Notes: generated by a model from the sequence alone, not told the origin. Positions 23,177-34,773 are shown, counted from the stretch's first letter. The stretch is 64,000 nucleotides of DNA from Antilocapra americana (GCA_007570785.1 ML664199.1:23023907-23087906); one strand, 5' to 3'. A program made the numbers and translations.

Positions 23177-23713
23177 TGTTATGGGTTGACTTGAAATCCC
23201 TCCCCACCTTCTCCAACAAAAACCCAGACATGTTGGAGCCAACTCTCAGGATCTTGAGATAAAGTGAGGTCCTTAGGGTGGACCCTAATCCAATATAATG
23301 AATATCCTTATAACAGGGGAAATTTGAACATGGAGACAGACATGCACAGTGGGAAGATAATATGAAGAGACATAGGGAGAAGATGACCATCGATGGGCCA
23401 AGGAGAGGAACTTCCCAGTGGTCCAGTGGTTAAGACTCCATGTTTCCAATTCAGAGGCCATGGGTTCAATCCTTGGTCGGGGAACTAAGATCCCACATGC
23501 TGCAAGGTGTGGCCAAAAATTAAAGAAATAGATAGATAAGCCAAGGAGAAGTGCTTACAACAAGATTTTTCCTCACAGTCCTCACAAAGAATCAACCCTG
23601 TCAACAACTTGATATCAGATTTCTGGCCTGTAAAACTGTGAGACCGTACACTTCTGTCACTGAAGCCTCCTAGTCTGTGGTACTTGGTCATGGTGGCCCT
23701 AGCAAGATAATAT
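23177..23713 (+). mobile_element. MLT1A-like solo LTR, split by a CHR SINE
   Basis: 'tgttatgggttgacttgaaa' at the start, 'gggtggaccctaatccaata', 'atatccttataacaggggaa', and after the SINE 'ccctgtcaacaacttgatat' and 'ggccctagcaagataata' at the end. No internal proviral sequence. Confidence 0.88.
23397..23549 (+). mobile_element. CHR-type SINE (short form) inside an MLT1A LTR
   Basis: Element 23407-23539 with head 'aacttcccagtggtccagtg' and B-box-like 'gggttcaatccttgg'. TSD gccaaggaga at 23397-23406 and 23540-23549. Confidence 0.92.
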
Positions 23714-23818
23714 AGTCAGTGATCCTCGTTGTGAAGCAAAGGCACTCCAAAATTCATTCAGCAAAAACTCATGTTTTCTTTTTCAGCCTGATTATTTGAC
23801 CCTGGCTGGAGTTCATTC

Positions 23819-24037
23819 AGGGCTTCCCAAGTGGCACTAGTGGTAAAGAACCTGTCTGCCATTGCAGGAGACCCAAGAGACACGGGTTTGATTCCTGGGT
23901 CAAGAAGATTGCCTGGAGGAGGGCATAGTAACAACCTCCAGTATTCTTGCCTGGAGAATCCCATAGACAGAGGAGCCTGGTGGGCTACAGTCCATGGGGT
24001 TGTGAAGAGTTGGACATGACTGAAGTGATTTAGCATG
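23819..24037 (+). mobile_element. Bov-tA SINE
   Basis: Sense copy from 'cagggcttcccaagtggcac' through the BovA body to 'gacatgactgaagtgattta'. The left half of its BovA body carries an insertion-like 'taacaacct'. Confidence 0.92.
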
Positions 24038-24326
24038 CACTCATGGGGTTTGTTCACATGCATTTAAATCCTAGGACTGCAGGGAATAAACCAACAGGGG
24101 TTAAAGTATTCTTAGACAAGGCTGAGTAACATGCACCCAGGTTCTGGCATCAGCAGCAGGGCCCAGAGCAAAAGCAGCTAAAGCCCCCAGAATACACACA
24201 CCAGCAGTCAAGTCACCAAGGTTTGCATAAAAGAGAATAGCTTAGTGTAATTTAAAATCTCTGCCTAGAGGGACACTCAAATCCTCCTCCTGCTCTTTAG
24301 ACTTGGGCCTGGGTCTTCAAGAAAGG

Positions 24327-24462
24327 GGACCATGGAGTCTTCCCTGGTGGTCCAGTGGTTAAGACTCTGAACTTCCGATGCAGGGGGCACAGGTTCAATC
24401 CCTGGTTGGGAAACTAAGATCTCACATGCTTAGTGCAGCCAGAAAATAGAGAGGACCATGGA
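24327..24462 (+). mobile_element. CHR-type SINE (short form) with 10-bp TSD
   Basis: Element about 24337-24452: 'gtcttccctggtggtccagt', 'ggttcaatccctggttggg', 'ttagtgcagccagaaaatag'. TSD ggaccatgga at 24327-24336 and 24453-24462. Confidence 0.92.
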
Positions 24463-24790
24463 TGAATAATGTGAGTGTGATGCCCACATGGCATCTAAGT
24501 AGCACACTGCTTACAGATAAATCCATGTTGACTCTCACTGACTAGTATTTCATCCATGTGTATGTTCTATCGACTGTGGATTCAGGACTAGATTCTTAGA
24601 TGAGCTAATGAGCCTTAACACCTTAACAAAGCAATATCTGACATCCTCTGATTAAACAATATTGGCCAACTACACAGTTGTTCTTGCTCTACCTTTCCTT
24701 CCTTTTTCCTTTCCTCCTTTCCTATTTGTCTATCTACTCTGGGTATACACTTCGTATTTCCATCCTGATCTGCATATATCCATAGAAGGT

Positions 24791-25440
24791 ATATTAGTTC
24801 TGGAGGGCTGCTGTAACAAATTTTTATAAATTTGGTGGCTTAAAATGATAAAAATGTATTATCTTACACTTCTGAAGGCTAGTCACCCCAAATCAAGGTA
24901 TAGAATGGTTGATTCCCTTCGGGGAGCTTAGAGGGAGAATCTGTTCAATTCCACTCTCCTAGATTCAGGTGGGTTGCCAGCAATCCCTGGCATTCATTGG
25001 TTTGTGGTAAAGTAATTTCAATCTCTGCCTCCATTGTCACATGGCATTCTTCTCATGTCCAAATTCCCCTCTTCTGGATTTAGGGCCTAATCTTATATGG
25101 CATGGGCTTCCCTAGAGGCTCAGTGGTATAGAATTTGCCTACAAATTCGGGAGATGCATGTTGGATGCCTGGGTGGGAAAGATCCCCTAGAGAAGGAAAT
25201 GGCAACCCACTCCAGTATTCTTGACTGGAAAATCCCATGGACAGAAGAGCCTGAGGGTCTACAGTCCATGAGGTCACGAAAGAAAGAGTCAGACATGACT
25301 TAGTGACTAAACAACAACATATCTGGTATGATCTCGTTTTAACTTGACTACATCTGCAAAGACTTACTTCCAAGAAAGGTCATGTTCACAGATTCCAGGT
25401 AGACATGAAATGACTTTGTGGGGACACTACTCAACCCAAT
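24791..25440 (-). mobile_element. MLT1A-like solo LTR, antisense, split by Bov-tA
   Basis: Left 'gggctgctgtaacaaatttt', 'cacttctgaaggctagtcac', 'gccagcaatccctggcattc', 'ctctgcctccattgtcacat'. After the SINE: 'ttttaacttgactacatctg' and 'gacactactcaaccca', all in the reverse-complement order of MLT1A. Confidence 0.85.
25107..25316 (+). mobile_element. Bov-tA SINE inside an MLT1A LTR
   Basis: Sense copy 'gggcttccctagaggctcag' to 'gacttagtgactaaacaaca'. It interrupts the LTR at about two thirds of its length; flanks show an imperfect duplication of ataTGGcat/atctGGtat. Confidence 0.92.
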
Positions 25441-25970
25441 GCAGAAGGGGCTACCACCGAGCATGAAGCCAGTGCCCTGTCTTCTCACCATGGGCTCCCT
25501 CCAAGAGCCCGTTCAGGTCAAAACCAATGTCAAGGACTAGTTGTAGTGTGGCCAGCTTGCTCCCAGGCTATGTTGGTTCCTCAACTCAGAACCAGCTTAT
25601 AACTGGAGGTCAAAAGTTCCCACACAACAATAAAACATTGATTCTGCTTAAGAAGTCATCCTATCCTTTTGCCACCCTAAGACATCATTAGACTTCCAGA
25701 GGGGGTTGAGCTTTCCTAATGCACAGGCACCCCTTGGATCCTCCTGCAGACCAATTGCCCTCTGCTTACTTAGGTTCTGGTTGCCAAGTCAGCTTACAGA
25801 AACTGGATGCTATTTACATTGCTCTTTTTGACAATACTGAATCGTGTGACTGGAATGTACAGGAGAAGGACCTGGTAAATTTGTGGCATTTATTTTCAAG
25901 ACTGATTGAGTCCAACAAATATCCAGTATAGTCTACATTCTTCCTTGTTCCTTCTTTTTTAGAAAACATA
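25441..25970. other. Unique stretch, no gene seen
   Basis: No repeat, exon or RNA gene recognised. Confidence 0.45.
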
Positions 25971-25974
25971 CATT

Positions 25975-26195
25975 TAGACTCACTAGAAAAGACCCTGATG
26001 CTGGGAAAGATTGAGGGCAAGAGGAGAAGGGGGTGACAGAGGTGAGATGGTTGGATGGCATCACTGACTCAATGGACATCAGTTTAAGTAAACTCTGGGA
26101 GATAGTGAAGGACAGGGAAGCCTGGCATGCTGCAGTTCATGGGGTCACAAAGAGCTGTACATGACTTAGCAACCAAACAGCAATAGTAGTTATTA
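25975..26195 (+). mobile_element. BovB LINE 3' end
   Basis: 'gactcactagaaaagaccct', 'tgagggcaagaggagaaggg', 'ggatggcatcactgactcaa', 'aaagagctgtacatgactta' with a (AACAGCAA)-like tail. 5'-truncated copy of the last ~220 bp. Confidence 0.93.
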
Positions 26196-26431
26196 ACACA
26201 GAAAAGTATCTGAAAGCTATTATGTTTTAAAAATAGTAGGTGACAAAAAAGTATATATAACTTGGTCTCAATTGTGTGGAGAGTAAATATAGAGATACAT
26301 TTATAAGTCATAATAACAATAATAATAAGCAAATATTAAACACTTTGTGCTCCCATTTATGAACATTTTACATATTTTAATCCTCACAATAGCCCCATGG
26401 AGGGTCTATTTTTATCCTTACTTTACCACTT

Positions 26432-26649
26432 GGTTTTTTTAAGTATTTATTTATTTATTTTTGGCTGCATTAGGTCTTTGTTGCAGCACACAGGATATTT
26501 CCTTGAGATGTGCAGGCTTCTCTCTAGCTGTGGCTAGAGGGCTTACTTGCCTTGTAGCATGTGGGATCTTAGTTCCCCAAAAGGAACTTATTCATGTCCC
26601 CTGCATTAGAAGGTGTATTCTTAACCACTGAACCACCAGGGATGTCTCC
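26432..26649 (-). mobile_element. CHR-type SINE, antisense
   Basis: (ATTT)n left end, 'ttggctgcattaggtctttg', 'gtgggatcttagttcc', then 'accactgaaccaccaggga', the antisense tRNA-like head. Flanks share accactt. Confidence 0.88.
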
Positions 26650-26654
26650 ACCAC

Positions 26655-28865
26655 TTTCAATAGAGTTGGCTAATCTGCTATATAAATATTAAATGTGACA
26701 TATTGATATTCACAAATCAGAGGGAAAGAGTTGTATTTAAATATCTTAAAATAGAAATTGAATTTTGTGAATCTATAGAAAATCATAAATATAAATTTAA
26801 AATAAACTCTTAGGTGTCTTTATTTATTTGGGGACTTGGGAAACAGATTTGATTCTTCCCTAAGTATAAAGTATTTTCTTCAGGAATGTTCTCTTGTTTT
26901 TGAGCTTGTATTCCTATCCTTTGATTCATTCAATTTTTGACCATTCTTTCATCAAGTTTAAAAAAAACTCTTAGGGGGAGAAGGGTTAAGAGCAGCTCAG
27001 AGTTTTATGGGGAACAGCCAACTTCTTCCTTTCCAAGATTTGCTGTGTACTTCCTGCTTCTCTCACTGGGGGCAAATAAAAAACAGGAGATTTAAGAGAT
27101 AAATTATCCCTGTGAAAGTCCCCCAGAACAGAGTAAAAATAATTGAAAAATGATAACAAGTGGCTGAAATGTTTGGAGAGAGAAATGTGATTTATCATAC
27201 AGCACATAAGCACAGACGTGAAATTGTAACTACAGACCTTCCCTTAACATCTGTGTGACCTACAGAGCATCCATAAAACTTCCACCACGCGCAAAAACCC
27301 ATGTATTTCTGGTTGGAGATGAACCCCGGTTTGTGCTCTACTTTGTCAGAGGCACCTTTTAATTTTTTCTTGTTTTGTGTTTTAATCCATCTTGAGAGGT
27401 ATTTCTTAAGATCTTAAGCAAGAACTTGAGAACAAAAGCAGCTCTGAATCTGTACATGGTGAAGTCAAAGCTATATGTTTTTGAGTCTTCATGTGAGATG
27501 TGAAAGATTGTTTTATGTAAGACTTTTTTTCTTTTCAACGTATTTGCTTAAGAAAGAGGGGAGAACAGAACATATGCTTATTGCTTCATTGTTATCAGCG
27601 AGTTAGTTTTAAGTTTCTGCCAGCTCTGTATTTTCTCTTCTTATAGCTGATTTTCTCACCATCCTGTGACAGAATATGAGACAAGCACCGCCACTAAAGA
27701 GATAAAGGTTTCCAAGAAGAGCCTTGTGCACTTTGGTATGGAAATGGAAGGTTTACGCTTCTTTGAGTGTTTTTTTTTTTAAAGTTTAGCAGCCAAGAAT
27801 TCAAGAGTTAAAGCTGATAAAACTGCATTAAGATTATCTCACCTGCCCAAGTGTGGGAGAAAACATGAGTCCAGAATAAATTGCTTTTCTCAAAATAGAA
27901 AGATTTTTCTGACTTTATTTGGCCTGGGAACAAAGCCGAAAGGTAGGCGGGGCTTTCTCCCCCCACATTCCCTTCTTGGATGGCTGGGAGCTCAGAAACT
28001 GGGAATCCCCCAACACCTGAATGGATGAAATGAGGACTTGGGCTCCCCCAAAGAGCAGGGGGCAGGATAGGATATAGGCAGCTACGACTGGGGCTACTCC
28101 TGTATTCTTGAAGCTCATAGACTCATATACCATCAAAAATCCTGGTTCAGGACCTGGCACTTCATTTTGAACAGAGTCCCCAGTCATTATTTGTTGAATT
28201 GCAATCTAATACATATATCTGTAGGTGTTTTAAAGACATACTTTCCATAAACAAAAATATCTTAGAGGCAAAGCCAACACCAATCCCAACAAGTGTGTAT
28301 AGGTAATACTTCATAACCAAATACTGTTGTTACTTCCACTCCAATCCATCAAGCATGCACGTACTGTGAAAGATGCATTACCAACACAAAGTTGACTGTG
28401 CTGTCCTGTCAGCCCACCAAACCCAATCGCTGCTAGAACTCTTTGGGTTGCTTTTATCCAAATCAACATCTTTCAAATTCCATAGCTGTGCTGGTCAACC
28501 AATATCTCAGTTCCTTTTAACACACATCTTCCAAATCCATCAACTTCTCAAATCAGGCCAATTAACCAGAAATCAATTCTGAAATATTATTTGTTTTAAT
28601 TTTTAAATTATCACTTAGCTACCCATGCCATTGGATCATGGACCAAAAGCCCAAATGGAGAATAATAATTTTTTAAGACAGCTCTGGATAAGAATGACCT
28701 TGAAAAATGTATTTTGCACATGTTCCATTGGTGCGTTTTTTGCTGTTCTTTTTTTTTTTTTAAATGGGAAGCCGTCATTTTAGGAGATAATATAGTAACC
28801 CTCAGTTAATTCATATGCTGCTGTTCAATCGAGTTTGAAAGCTTAAGGCCGCAAGGTTGTGCTGT
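26655..28865. other. Long unique AT-rich stretch, no gene seen
   Basis: No repeat or exon recognised in about 2.2 kb apart from homopolymer tracts (T runs near 27768 and 28749). Its lack of transposons is itself unusual for this window. Confidence 0.45.
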
Positions 28866-28869
28866 AATG

Positions 28870-29050
28870 GAAAAAAGCTTTTTAACTAAAAGCCAAGAGA
28901 CCTGGGTTCTAATACCAGCTGAGCTGCTGCCTCGCTGTGAGACGGTGGGCAAGTCGCTTAACCTGCCCGTGTCTCAGTCCCTTCATCTCTAAAATGGAGA
29001 CAAGGGCCCTATCCTCGCACTCTTGGGGTTCTTGGAAAGATGAAAAGCAG
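28870..29050 (+). mobile_element. MIR SINE
   Basis: Clear MIR order: 'gacctgggttctaataccag', 'gggcaagtcgcttaacctgc', 'cccttcatctctaaaatgga'. Among the better preserved MIRs here. Confidence 0.85.
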
Positions 29051-29189
29051 TGACGGAAGCAGAAGGCTCAGGTGAGTTAGGAGCGTGGTATATTTACCGT
29101 GTGTTTGCTTTGTATGCTTTTATCTGTGCCGCCTTCAAACATCAGGCACCTGGCTTTGCTTCAGGAACAAAACTGAATGTAAGGCTCAT

Positions 29190-29370
29190 GATCCCAGCCG
29201 TTGAGTCTGGTCAGCCTGGGCTTGAATCCTGGCTTCACTATATAGGCTGAGCAACCCTGGGCAGCCACACAACCTCTATCAGTAGCTACATCTGTAAAAT
29301 GGACATCATGAGATCTACATGTTTGGGTTGTTGTGAGCCTAAGTGAGCCACGGAGACTCAATAAGTATAA
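29190..29370 (+). mobile_element. MIR SINE
   Basis: 'cctgggcttgaatcctggct', 'gagcaaccctgggcagccac', 'tacatctgtaaaatggacat', 'ttgttgtgagcctaagtgag'. Same orientation as the MIR 140 bp upstream. Confidence 0.85.
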
Positions 29371-29499
29371 TGAGGACTGAATAAGAAAATCCTCATACTT
29401 CTTGGTGCTAGATATATAAGGAGACATTCTTTTATGGAAATTATATAGTCATTACTATGTCCCAAGTTCATTCATTGGGTATCTGTGTTTAGATAAATG

Positions 29500-29709
29500 A
29501 TGTATTAATTGCTCAGTCATTTCTGACTCTTTGAGATCCCACGGACTGTAGCCCACCAGGCTCCTCTGTCCATGGGATTCTCCAGGCAAGAATACTGGAG
29601 TAGGTAGTCATGCCCTTCTCCAGGGGATCTTCCCAAACTAGGGATCGAACCTGGGCCTCCCACATTGCAAGGCAGATCCTTTACCATCTGAGCCACTAAG
29701 GGAAGCCTC
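29500..29709 (-). mobile_element. Bov-tA SINE, antisense
   Basis: Reverse complement: 'tgctcagtcatttctgactc', 'ggactgtagcccaccaggct', ending 'gagccactaagggaagcc'. Confidence 0.93.
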
Positions 29710-30039
29710 CTGATTGTGTGAAATAATTGGAAACCAAAACTTCAACTGACTCCTGATCATGTGATCCAAAGAATTCAGCTAGTACTCAAGCTGGAAATTT
29801 CTCTGGTTCCTCCAAAAGCCAGAGGTTCCTAAGGAGAGAGAGGACATAACCGGTAGAGGTATATTAGCAGAACATGCAGCAGACTTGAAAGAGCTCCTTA
29901 AGTGCCAGCACAGAACAAATATGGGCAGTTCAGCCCCAAAATGGGATCATGTGACACTGCCCAAATAGTTATTATTGGGTTTAAAAACACAAATATTGAA
30001 ATTTTGAAGAGAGATGAGAATTCTTAGAAATGGCGTTTA

Positions 30040-30240
30040 ATGTCAATGTAGTAAAGTATATATTCAGATTTCTGATACATATATACACTTATTATAATAC
30101 ATATATACTGATAATACATACTTATACTATACTAAAGCAAAGGATATGCTTTTATACTAGCAATATATATATTAATAGTATAAGTATATATTATACTGAT
30201 TTTTCATAAGATATATGTTTGTAAGATATATATTCAAGTT
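30040..30240. repeat. (TA)-rich low-complexity block
   Basis: About 200 bp nearly free of G and C, dominated by TATA/ATAC words with no fixed period. Confidence 0.8.
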
Positions 30241-30852
30241 CAATAAACATCAAATATTGTTCAATACTGTCTCTTGCATGCAATTAATTCTCAAGTTTCC
30301 ATTTAAATCTCCAATGTAGTCTTCTCCATCAAGTTCCAAAGAGATAGTCCCAGTTCACTACCGTAGAAAATCTCTTGGGAAACCGTGTGTATTTGAAGGA
30401 TGCAAAACTGGAGGAAGAGAGACCAGTTAGGAGGCTTTGAGGTAATCCAGGCAAGTGATGGTCGATGATGGATGATGGTGGTTGGAAATCCGAGAGTGGT
30501 ACTGGAGATGCTGCAAAACCAATGGATTTAGAGTCGTGAAAGAGTCAGAGGCAACAGGAAGTGGAGATGAATTGGATGTGGTCTTAAGACGTCAGGCCTG
30601 GAAGTAGAAATTTGAGACTCACTATAGAAATCATGGAGATAAATGAGACCACCCAAGGAGAGTGTAGAGTGTGAAGAGAAAGGGTCAGGGATGGAATCCT
30701 GAAGAATATCAAAGTGTAATTGATGGCAGAAGAGACAGAGCAAATATGTGATGGAGAAGTAGGAAGAAACCAGAAGAGGGTAAATTCTAGAAGCCAAGGA
30801 AAGAGAATTCTGCAAGAAAGGAGTAATACTGCTGTCAAAAACCCAAGAGTAG

Positions 30853-32085
30853 AGGGTGGAGGATTTAAGCTGATGGCTAAGGGGTGTGAGTTTTCCTTTG
30901 GAGATGATGAAAATGTTCTAAAATTGATTATGGCAATTAATATCCAGAATATATAAAGAACTCCTACAACTTAACAACAAAAATACCTCAAACAACATAG
31001 TTCAAAAATGGGCAAAAGAACTTGAATAGACTTTTCTCCAAAGAAGATATTCAAATGACCAATAAGCACATGAAGAGATATTTCACTCATTAGGGAAATG
31101 CAAATCAAAACCACAATGAATTATAACCTCCCACCTATTAGAAAGACTACTATTAAAAAAGTATTGATGAGGATATGGAGAAATTGAATCCTTGCCCCCT
31201 GTTGAATTGAATGTAAAATGGTGAGACTACCATGGAAAACAGTATGGCAATTCCTCAAAATATTCAAAACATAATTACCTTTGATCCAGAAATACTACTT
31301 CTCCATGTACACACCAAAGAATTGAAAGCCAGGACTCAAAAAGATACCTGTACACCAATGTTAATATCAGCAACTAGCCACGATAACCAAAAGGTGAAAA
31401 CAATCTAAAGGTTTATCCACAGATGGATAAATAGATGAAGAAACTGTGATACATAGATACAGTGAAATAATATTCAGCCTTAAAAAGGAAGGCAAATCTG
31501 ACACACGCTATAATACATATGAAGTTTAGGACATTACATTGTGAAGTAGGCCAATCACCAAAGGACAAATACTATATGATTCCACATATATGACTCTCCT
31601 AGAGTAATCAAATTCATAAGAACAGAAAATAGAATGGTAATTGCCAGAGGCTGAGGGGAAGAAGGGAGTTATTTATTAATGGGTTCAGAGTTTTAGTTTA
31701 GCAAGAAGAAAAGTTCTGAACAGAGGTGGTGATGATGGTTGCATACCAATGTGAACGAACTTAACACACTAAAATGTAACTTAAAAATGGCTAAGATGGT
31801 AAATGTTATGTTTCATGTATTTTACCACAATGTAAAATACCCAAGTGATAACTAAAAAAAAAAATTGATTGTGGTGATATTTACACAACTCTGAATATAC
31901 TAATGTACCTAAAATGTGAATATACTAATTGTACCTTTTTAAATGGGTATATTATATAGTATGTGAATCATATATCAATAAATCTTTTTTTAAAAAGCTC
32001 AAGAAAAAACAATAAAAATAAAAAAAAATTAAAAAAATAAAATAAAATAAATTTAATAAAAAAATTTTTAAAAAAAAGCTCAAGA
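30853..32085 (+). mobile_element. L1M 3' end, split by a second L1
   Basis: Left stub 'gatgatgaaaatgttctaaa' (to 30933) and right stub from 31861 ('gattgtggtgatatttacac', 'gtgaatcatatatcaataaa') are one old L1M 3' terminus, ending in a long A-rich tail 31985-32085. Possible TSD caagagtag/caagaatag in the host L2. Confidence 0.75.
30934..31860 (+). mobile_element. L1 ORF2 3' part plus 3' UTR, inserted into the L1M
   Basis: Contains degenerate late-ORF2 sequence ('atccagaatatataaagaac', 'gggaaatgcaaatcaaaacc', 'ggcaattcctcaaaatattc') and a 3' UTR ending 'attttaccacaatgtaaaat'. Bounded by the imperfect 14-bp repeat aaaattgattRtgg at 30920-30933 and 31861-31874. The reading frame is broken by several stops. 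Confidence 0.85.
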
Positions 32086-32465
32086 ATAGTCAAGTAAGTA
32101 TAGAACTGATCAGTGTTCATATGACAGTTACTAAGAAGTTGTCAGTGATGCTAGTAGCAGCAGTTTGAGTGGAAGGATGGAGGTGGAAGCCACATGATGA
32201 GTGAGGAGTGAGCGGGAAGTGAGGAGGGAGGGTGAGATCACCTCACCATGAGTGTACCCAGCCAGCCACTGCCAGCCATGCTTTCAATAAGACTGGCTGG
32301 AGTAGGGAAGCAAGAAGCAGCAGTATCTGGAAAGGACAAGTGCCAATGGCTTCATTTTTTAAGAAGAGAAAGGCTGGCTTTTAAGAAGAGTGATTTGAGC
32401 ATAGAGACTTAACAGTCTTTATGGTTAATTTCAGTGACCTGGTTTAATCTCTACAGTTTAGACTA

Positions 32466-32592
32466 TGATGGTTTAGTCACTAAGTCATGTCCAACTCTTG
32501 TGATCCCATTACTGTAGCCTACCAGGCTCCTCTGTCCATGGGATGTGCTAGGCAAGAATACTGGACTGGGTTGCCATTTTCTTCTCCAAAAA
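32466..32592 (-). mobile_element. Bov-tA / Bov-A SINE, antisense, truncated
   Basis: 'ctaagtcatgtccaactctt', 'tgtagcctaccaggctcctc', 'actggactgggttgccattt'. The tRNA-like head is missing. Sits inside the L2. Confidence 0.9.
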
Positions 32593-33194
32593 GACTGTGG
32601 GAAGGATCCAGAGGAAAGGTGAAGTATGGCTTTACAGGAGAGGGGATCGCTGATCATTCCAAGTTTAAAGGTGGTTGGTGGAGCTCGTGGGTAGAGCTCA
32701 GTTTGTGGAGCAGGACGAGCGAGGGAGGAGCAAGCAGGTTCAGAGGCAAGTTTATTTGTTGCTAGATGGTGAAGGAATTCTGCTTTGATGATGTCAATGA
32801 TTCTTGGCAAAGTCAGAAGTTGAGAATGAGAAGGAAGATGGCAGAATGGGAAGAAATCTGAGGAAGGTGGAAAAGGCTTGAAATATCTTCTGCAGAGAAT
32901 GAGAAAAGAACCAGGTGGTGGAGGCTTTGTTAGGATTAACAAGTATAAATCTGTGGTGCTTCCACTACATGAGGTCCCTCACAACCGAGCCATAAGAAAT
33001 TGAATTCTCTTACCTCTCTCCTTAAGTGCCTTCATCTCCATACTTGCCTATTTCCTTTCTTCTACCTTCCACCCAAGAGGTTCTCCTCTGAGGAGCACGC
33101 CTCATCTTGCTCTGGGCTGGACTGTGTCTGCTGCCATCACCCTGTTTGACGCCCTTGCCTGAACCACCACACTGAACCCAGACGGATCCCACAG

Positions 33195-33695
33195 AAGTGC
33201 AGCTCCAGTCATGTTTCTGCACAGCTGGCTTCCAAATGTCCTCAGCCCAACCTTGCAAGCTCTCTCCAACAGGCCACCTTCACAGCCTCATTGTCTCCTT
33301 CTCCCTCAGCATATCCTAACTTATATCACACTGACTTTCCTGTTCACCAGATATGCTTGCATTTCCCTGCCTTGGAATCTCCACTCATGTTGTTCACTCT
33401 GTCTAGACTGGAATGCTCTCACCACTTACTCACCTCTGCCCAATGAAATCTCATCTACCACAGAAGACCAATCTCTTGTTAAAATTTATATGATTCCTTG
33501 AATCGGTTCTATCCCAAAACTGGATAATAGCCTCCTTTTCCATGGTTCTTTGCTAATATTCCTCTTATTTCCTAGCTCCTTTAATGGATTAGTTGGGAAC
33601 AAAGATAGTGCCTTTTACAGAGTAGGTACTCCATAATGATTTGTTGTATTGCATTGCAATCATTAATGACTGAATTTAGGAAGGGAAGCCATGTC
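33195..33695 (+). mobile_element. L2 LINE 3' end, sense
   Basis: 'ttcactctgtctagactgga', 'atgctctcacca', 'gcccaatgaaatctcatcta', and the end 'gagtaggtactccataatga' match the L2 3' terminus in order. A 96-codon frame here is repeat-derived. Confidence 0.7.
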
Positions 33696-33867
33696 TAATA
33701 GGACTTTAGGGAGACTCTTCTTTAAGCACTGTGGCAACAACGGATGAGCTTATGAGCTCTATTCCCTTCAAACAGTGCCTTTTTTATGTACATGCTACAT
33801 CTTTGTGGCAATACAGAATATAAAATTTATAATTTAACTATTTATTAGTGTACAATTCAATGCCATT

Positions 33868-34528
33868 AAATATACTCACAATAGATGGGGAAACGATGGA
33901 AACAGTGAGAGACTTTGTTTTCTTGGGCTCCAGAATCACTGCAGATGGTGACTGCAGCCATGAAATCAAAAGATGCTTGCTCTTTGGAAGAAAAGCTATG
34001 ACCAACCTAGACAGCATATTAAAAAGCAGAGACATTACTTTGCTAACAAAAGCCCATCTAGTCAAAGCTATGGTTTTACCAGTAGTCATGTATGAGTGTA
34101 AGAGTTGGGCTATAAAGAAAGCTGAGCATGAAAGAATTGATGCTTTTGAACTGTGGTGTTGGGGAAGACTCTTGAGAGTCCCTTGGACTTCAAGGAGATC
34201 TATCCAGTCCATCCTAAAGGAAATCAGTCCTGAGTGTTCAGGAAATCAGTCCTGATGCTAAAGCTGAAGCTCCAACACTTTGGCCACCTGATATGAAGAA
34301 CTGGCTCATTGGAAAAGACCCTGATGCTGAGAAAGACTAAAGTCAGGAAGAGAAGGGGATGACAGAGGATGAGATGATTGGATGGCATCACCAATTGATA
34401 GACATGACTTTGAGTAAGCTCTGGGAGTTGGTGATGGACAAGGAGGCCTGGTGTGCTGCAATCCATGGGGTCACAAAGAGTTGGACACAGCTGAGTGACT
34501 GAACTGAACTGAACTGAAATATATTCAC
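33868..34528 (+). mobile_element. BovB LINE 3' part with open ORF fragment and TSD
   Basis: Element 33880-34516 with TSD aaatataYtcac at 33868-33879 and 34517-34528, ending (GAACT)n. Frame at about 33883-34255 stays open for some 120 codons and encodes the C-terminal part of the RTE-type ORF2 protein: IDGETMETVRDFVFLGSRIT near the start, then AHLVKAMVLPVVMYECKSWA and RIDAFELWCWGRLLRVPWTS. It lacks the reverse transcriptase core and endonuclease, so it cannot move itself. The frame is lost near 34245 by a small duplication of 'ggaaatcagtcctga'. Confidence 0.95.
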
Positions 34529-34773
34529 TATGCCATGTACCCATCCCCACTATCTCTACCCAAACTGTTTTCATCAAACCAATCTCCAGTGGGTATGATC
34601 CCTGTAGCCATTGAACAATAACTTCCCCCTTCCCAGGCCTATAGCCCCTGGAACTTCTATTCTACTTTCTGTCTCTATGAATTTGTCTGTTCTAGATACC
34701 TGACATAAATGGAATCATATAATATATGTCCTTCTGTGTCTGGCTGATTTCATTAAGCATGTTTTCAAGGACC

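Larger units (their letters stand above)
30405..32940 (-). mobile_element. L2 LINE, antisense, interrupted three times
   Basis: Three pieces fit one L2 in the reverse-complement order: 30405-30852 ('gagaccagttaggaggcttt', 'agaccacccaaggagagtgt'), 32086-32465 ('gctcaagaatagtcaagtaa', 'agtgatttgagcatag') and 32593-32940 ('aatctgaggaaggtggaaaa', 'ggcttgaaatatcttctgca'). The breaks are a nested L1 pair and a Bov-tA. The frames in this interval are not genes. Confidence 0.75.

Noticed and set aside
31985..32085. A-rich stretch with repeated 'agctcaaga' on both sides, as if a separate insertion
   Set aside because: More simply explained as the degenerate A-rich tail of the L1M; the repeated word may be part of that element's target-site duplication.
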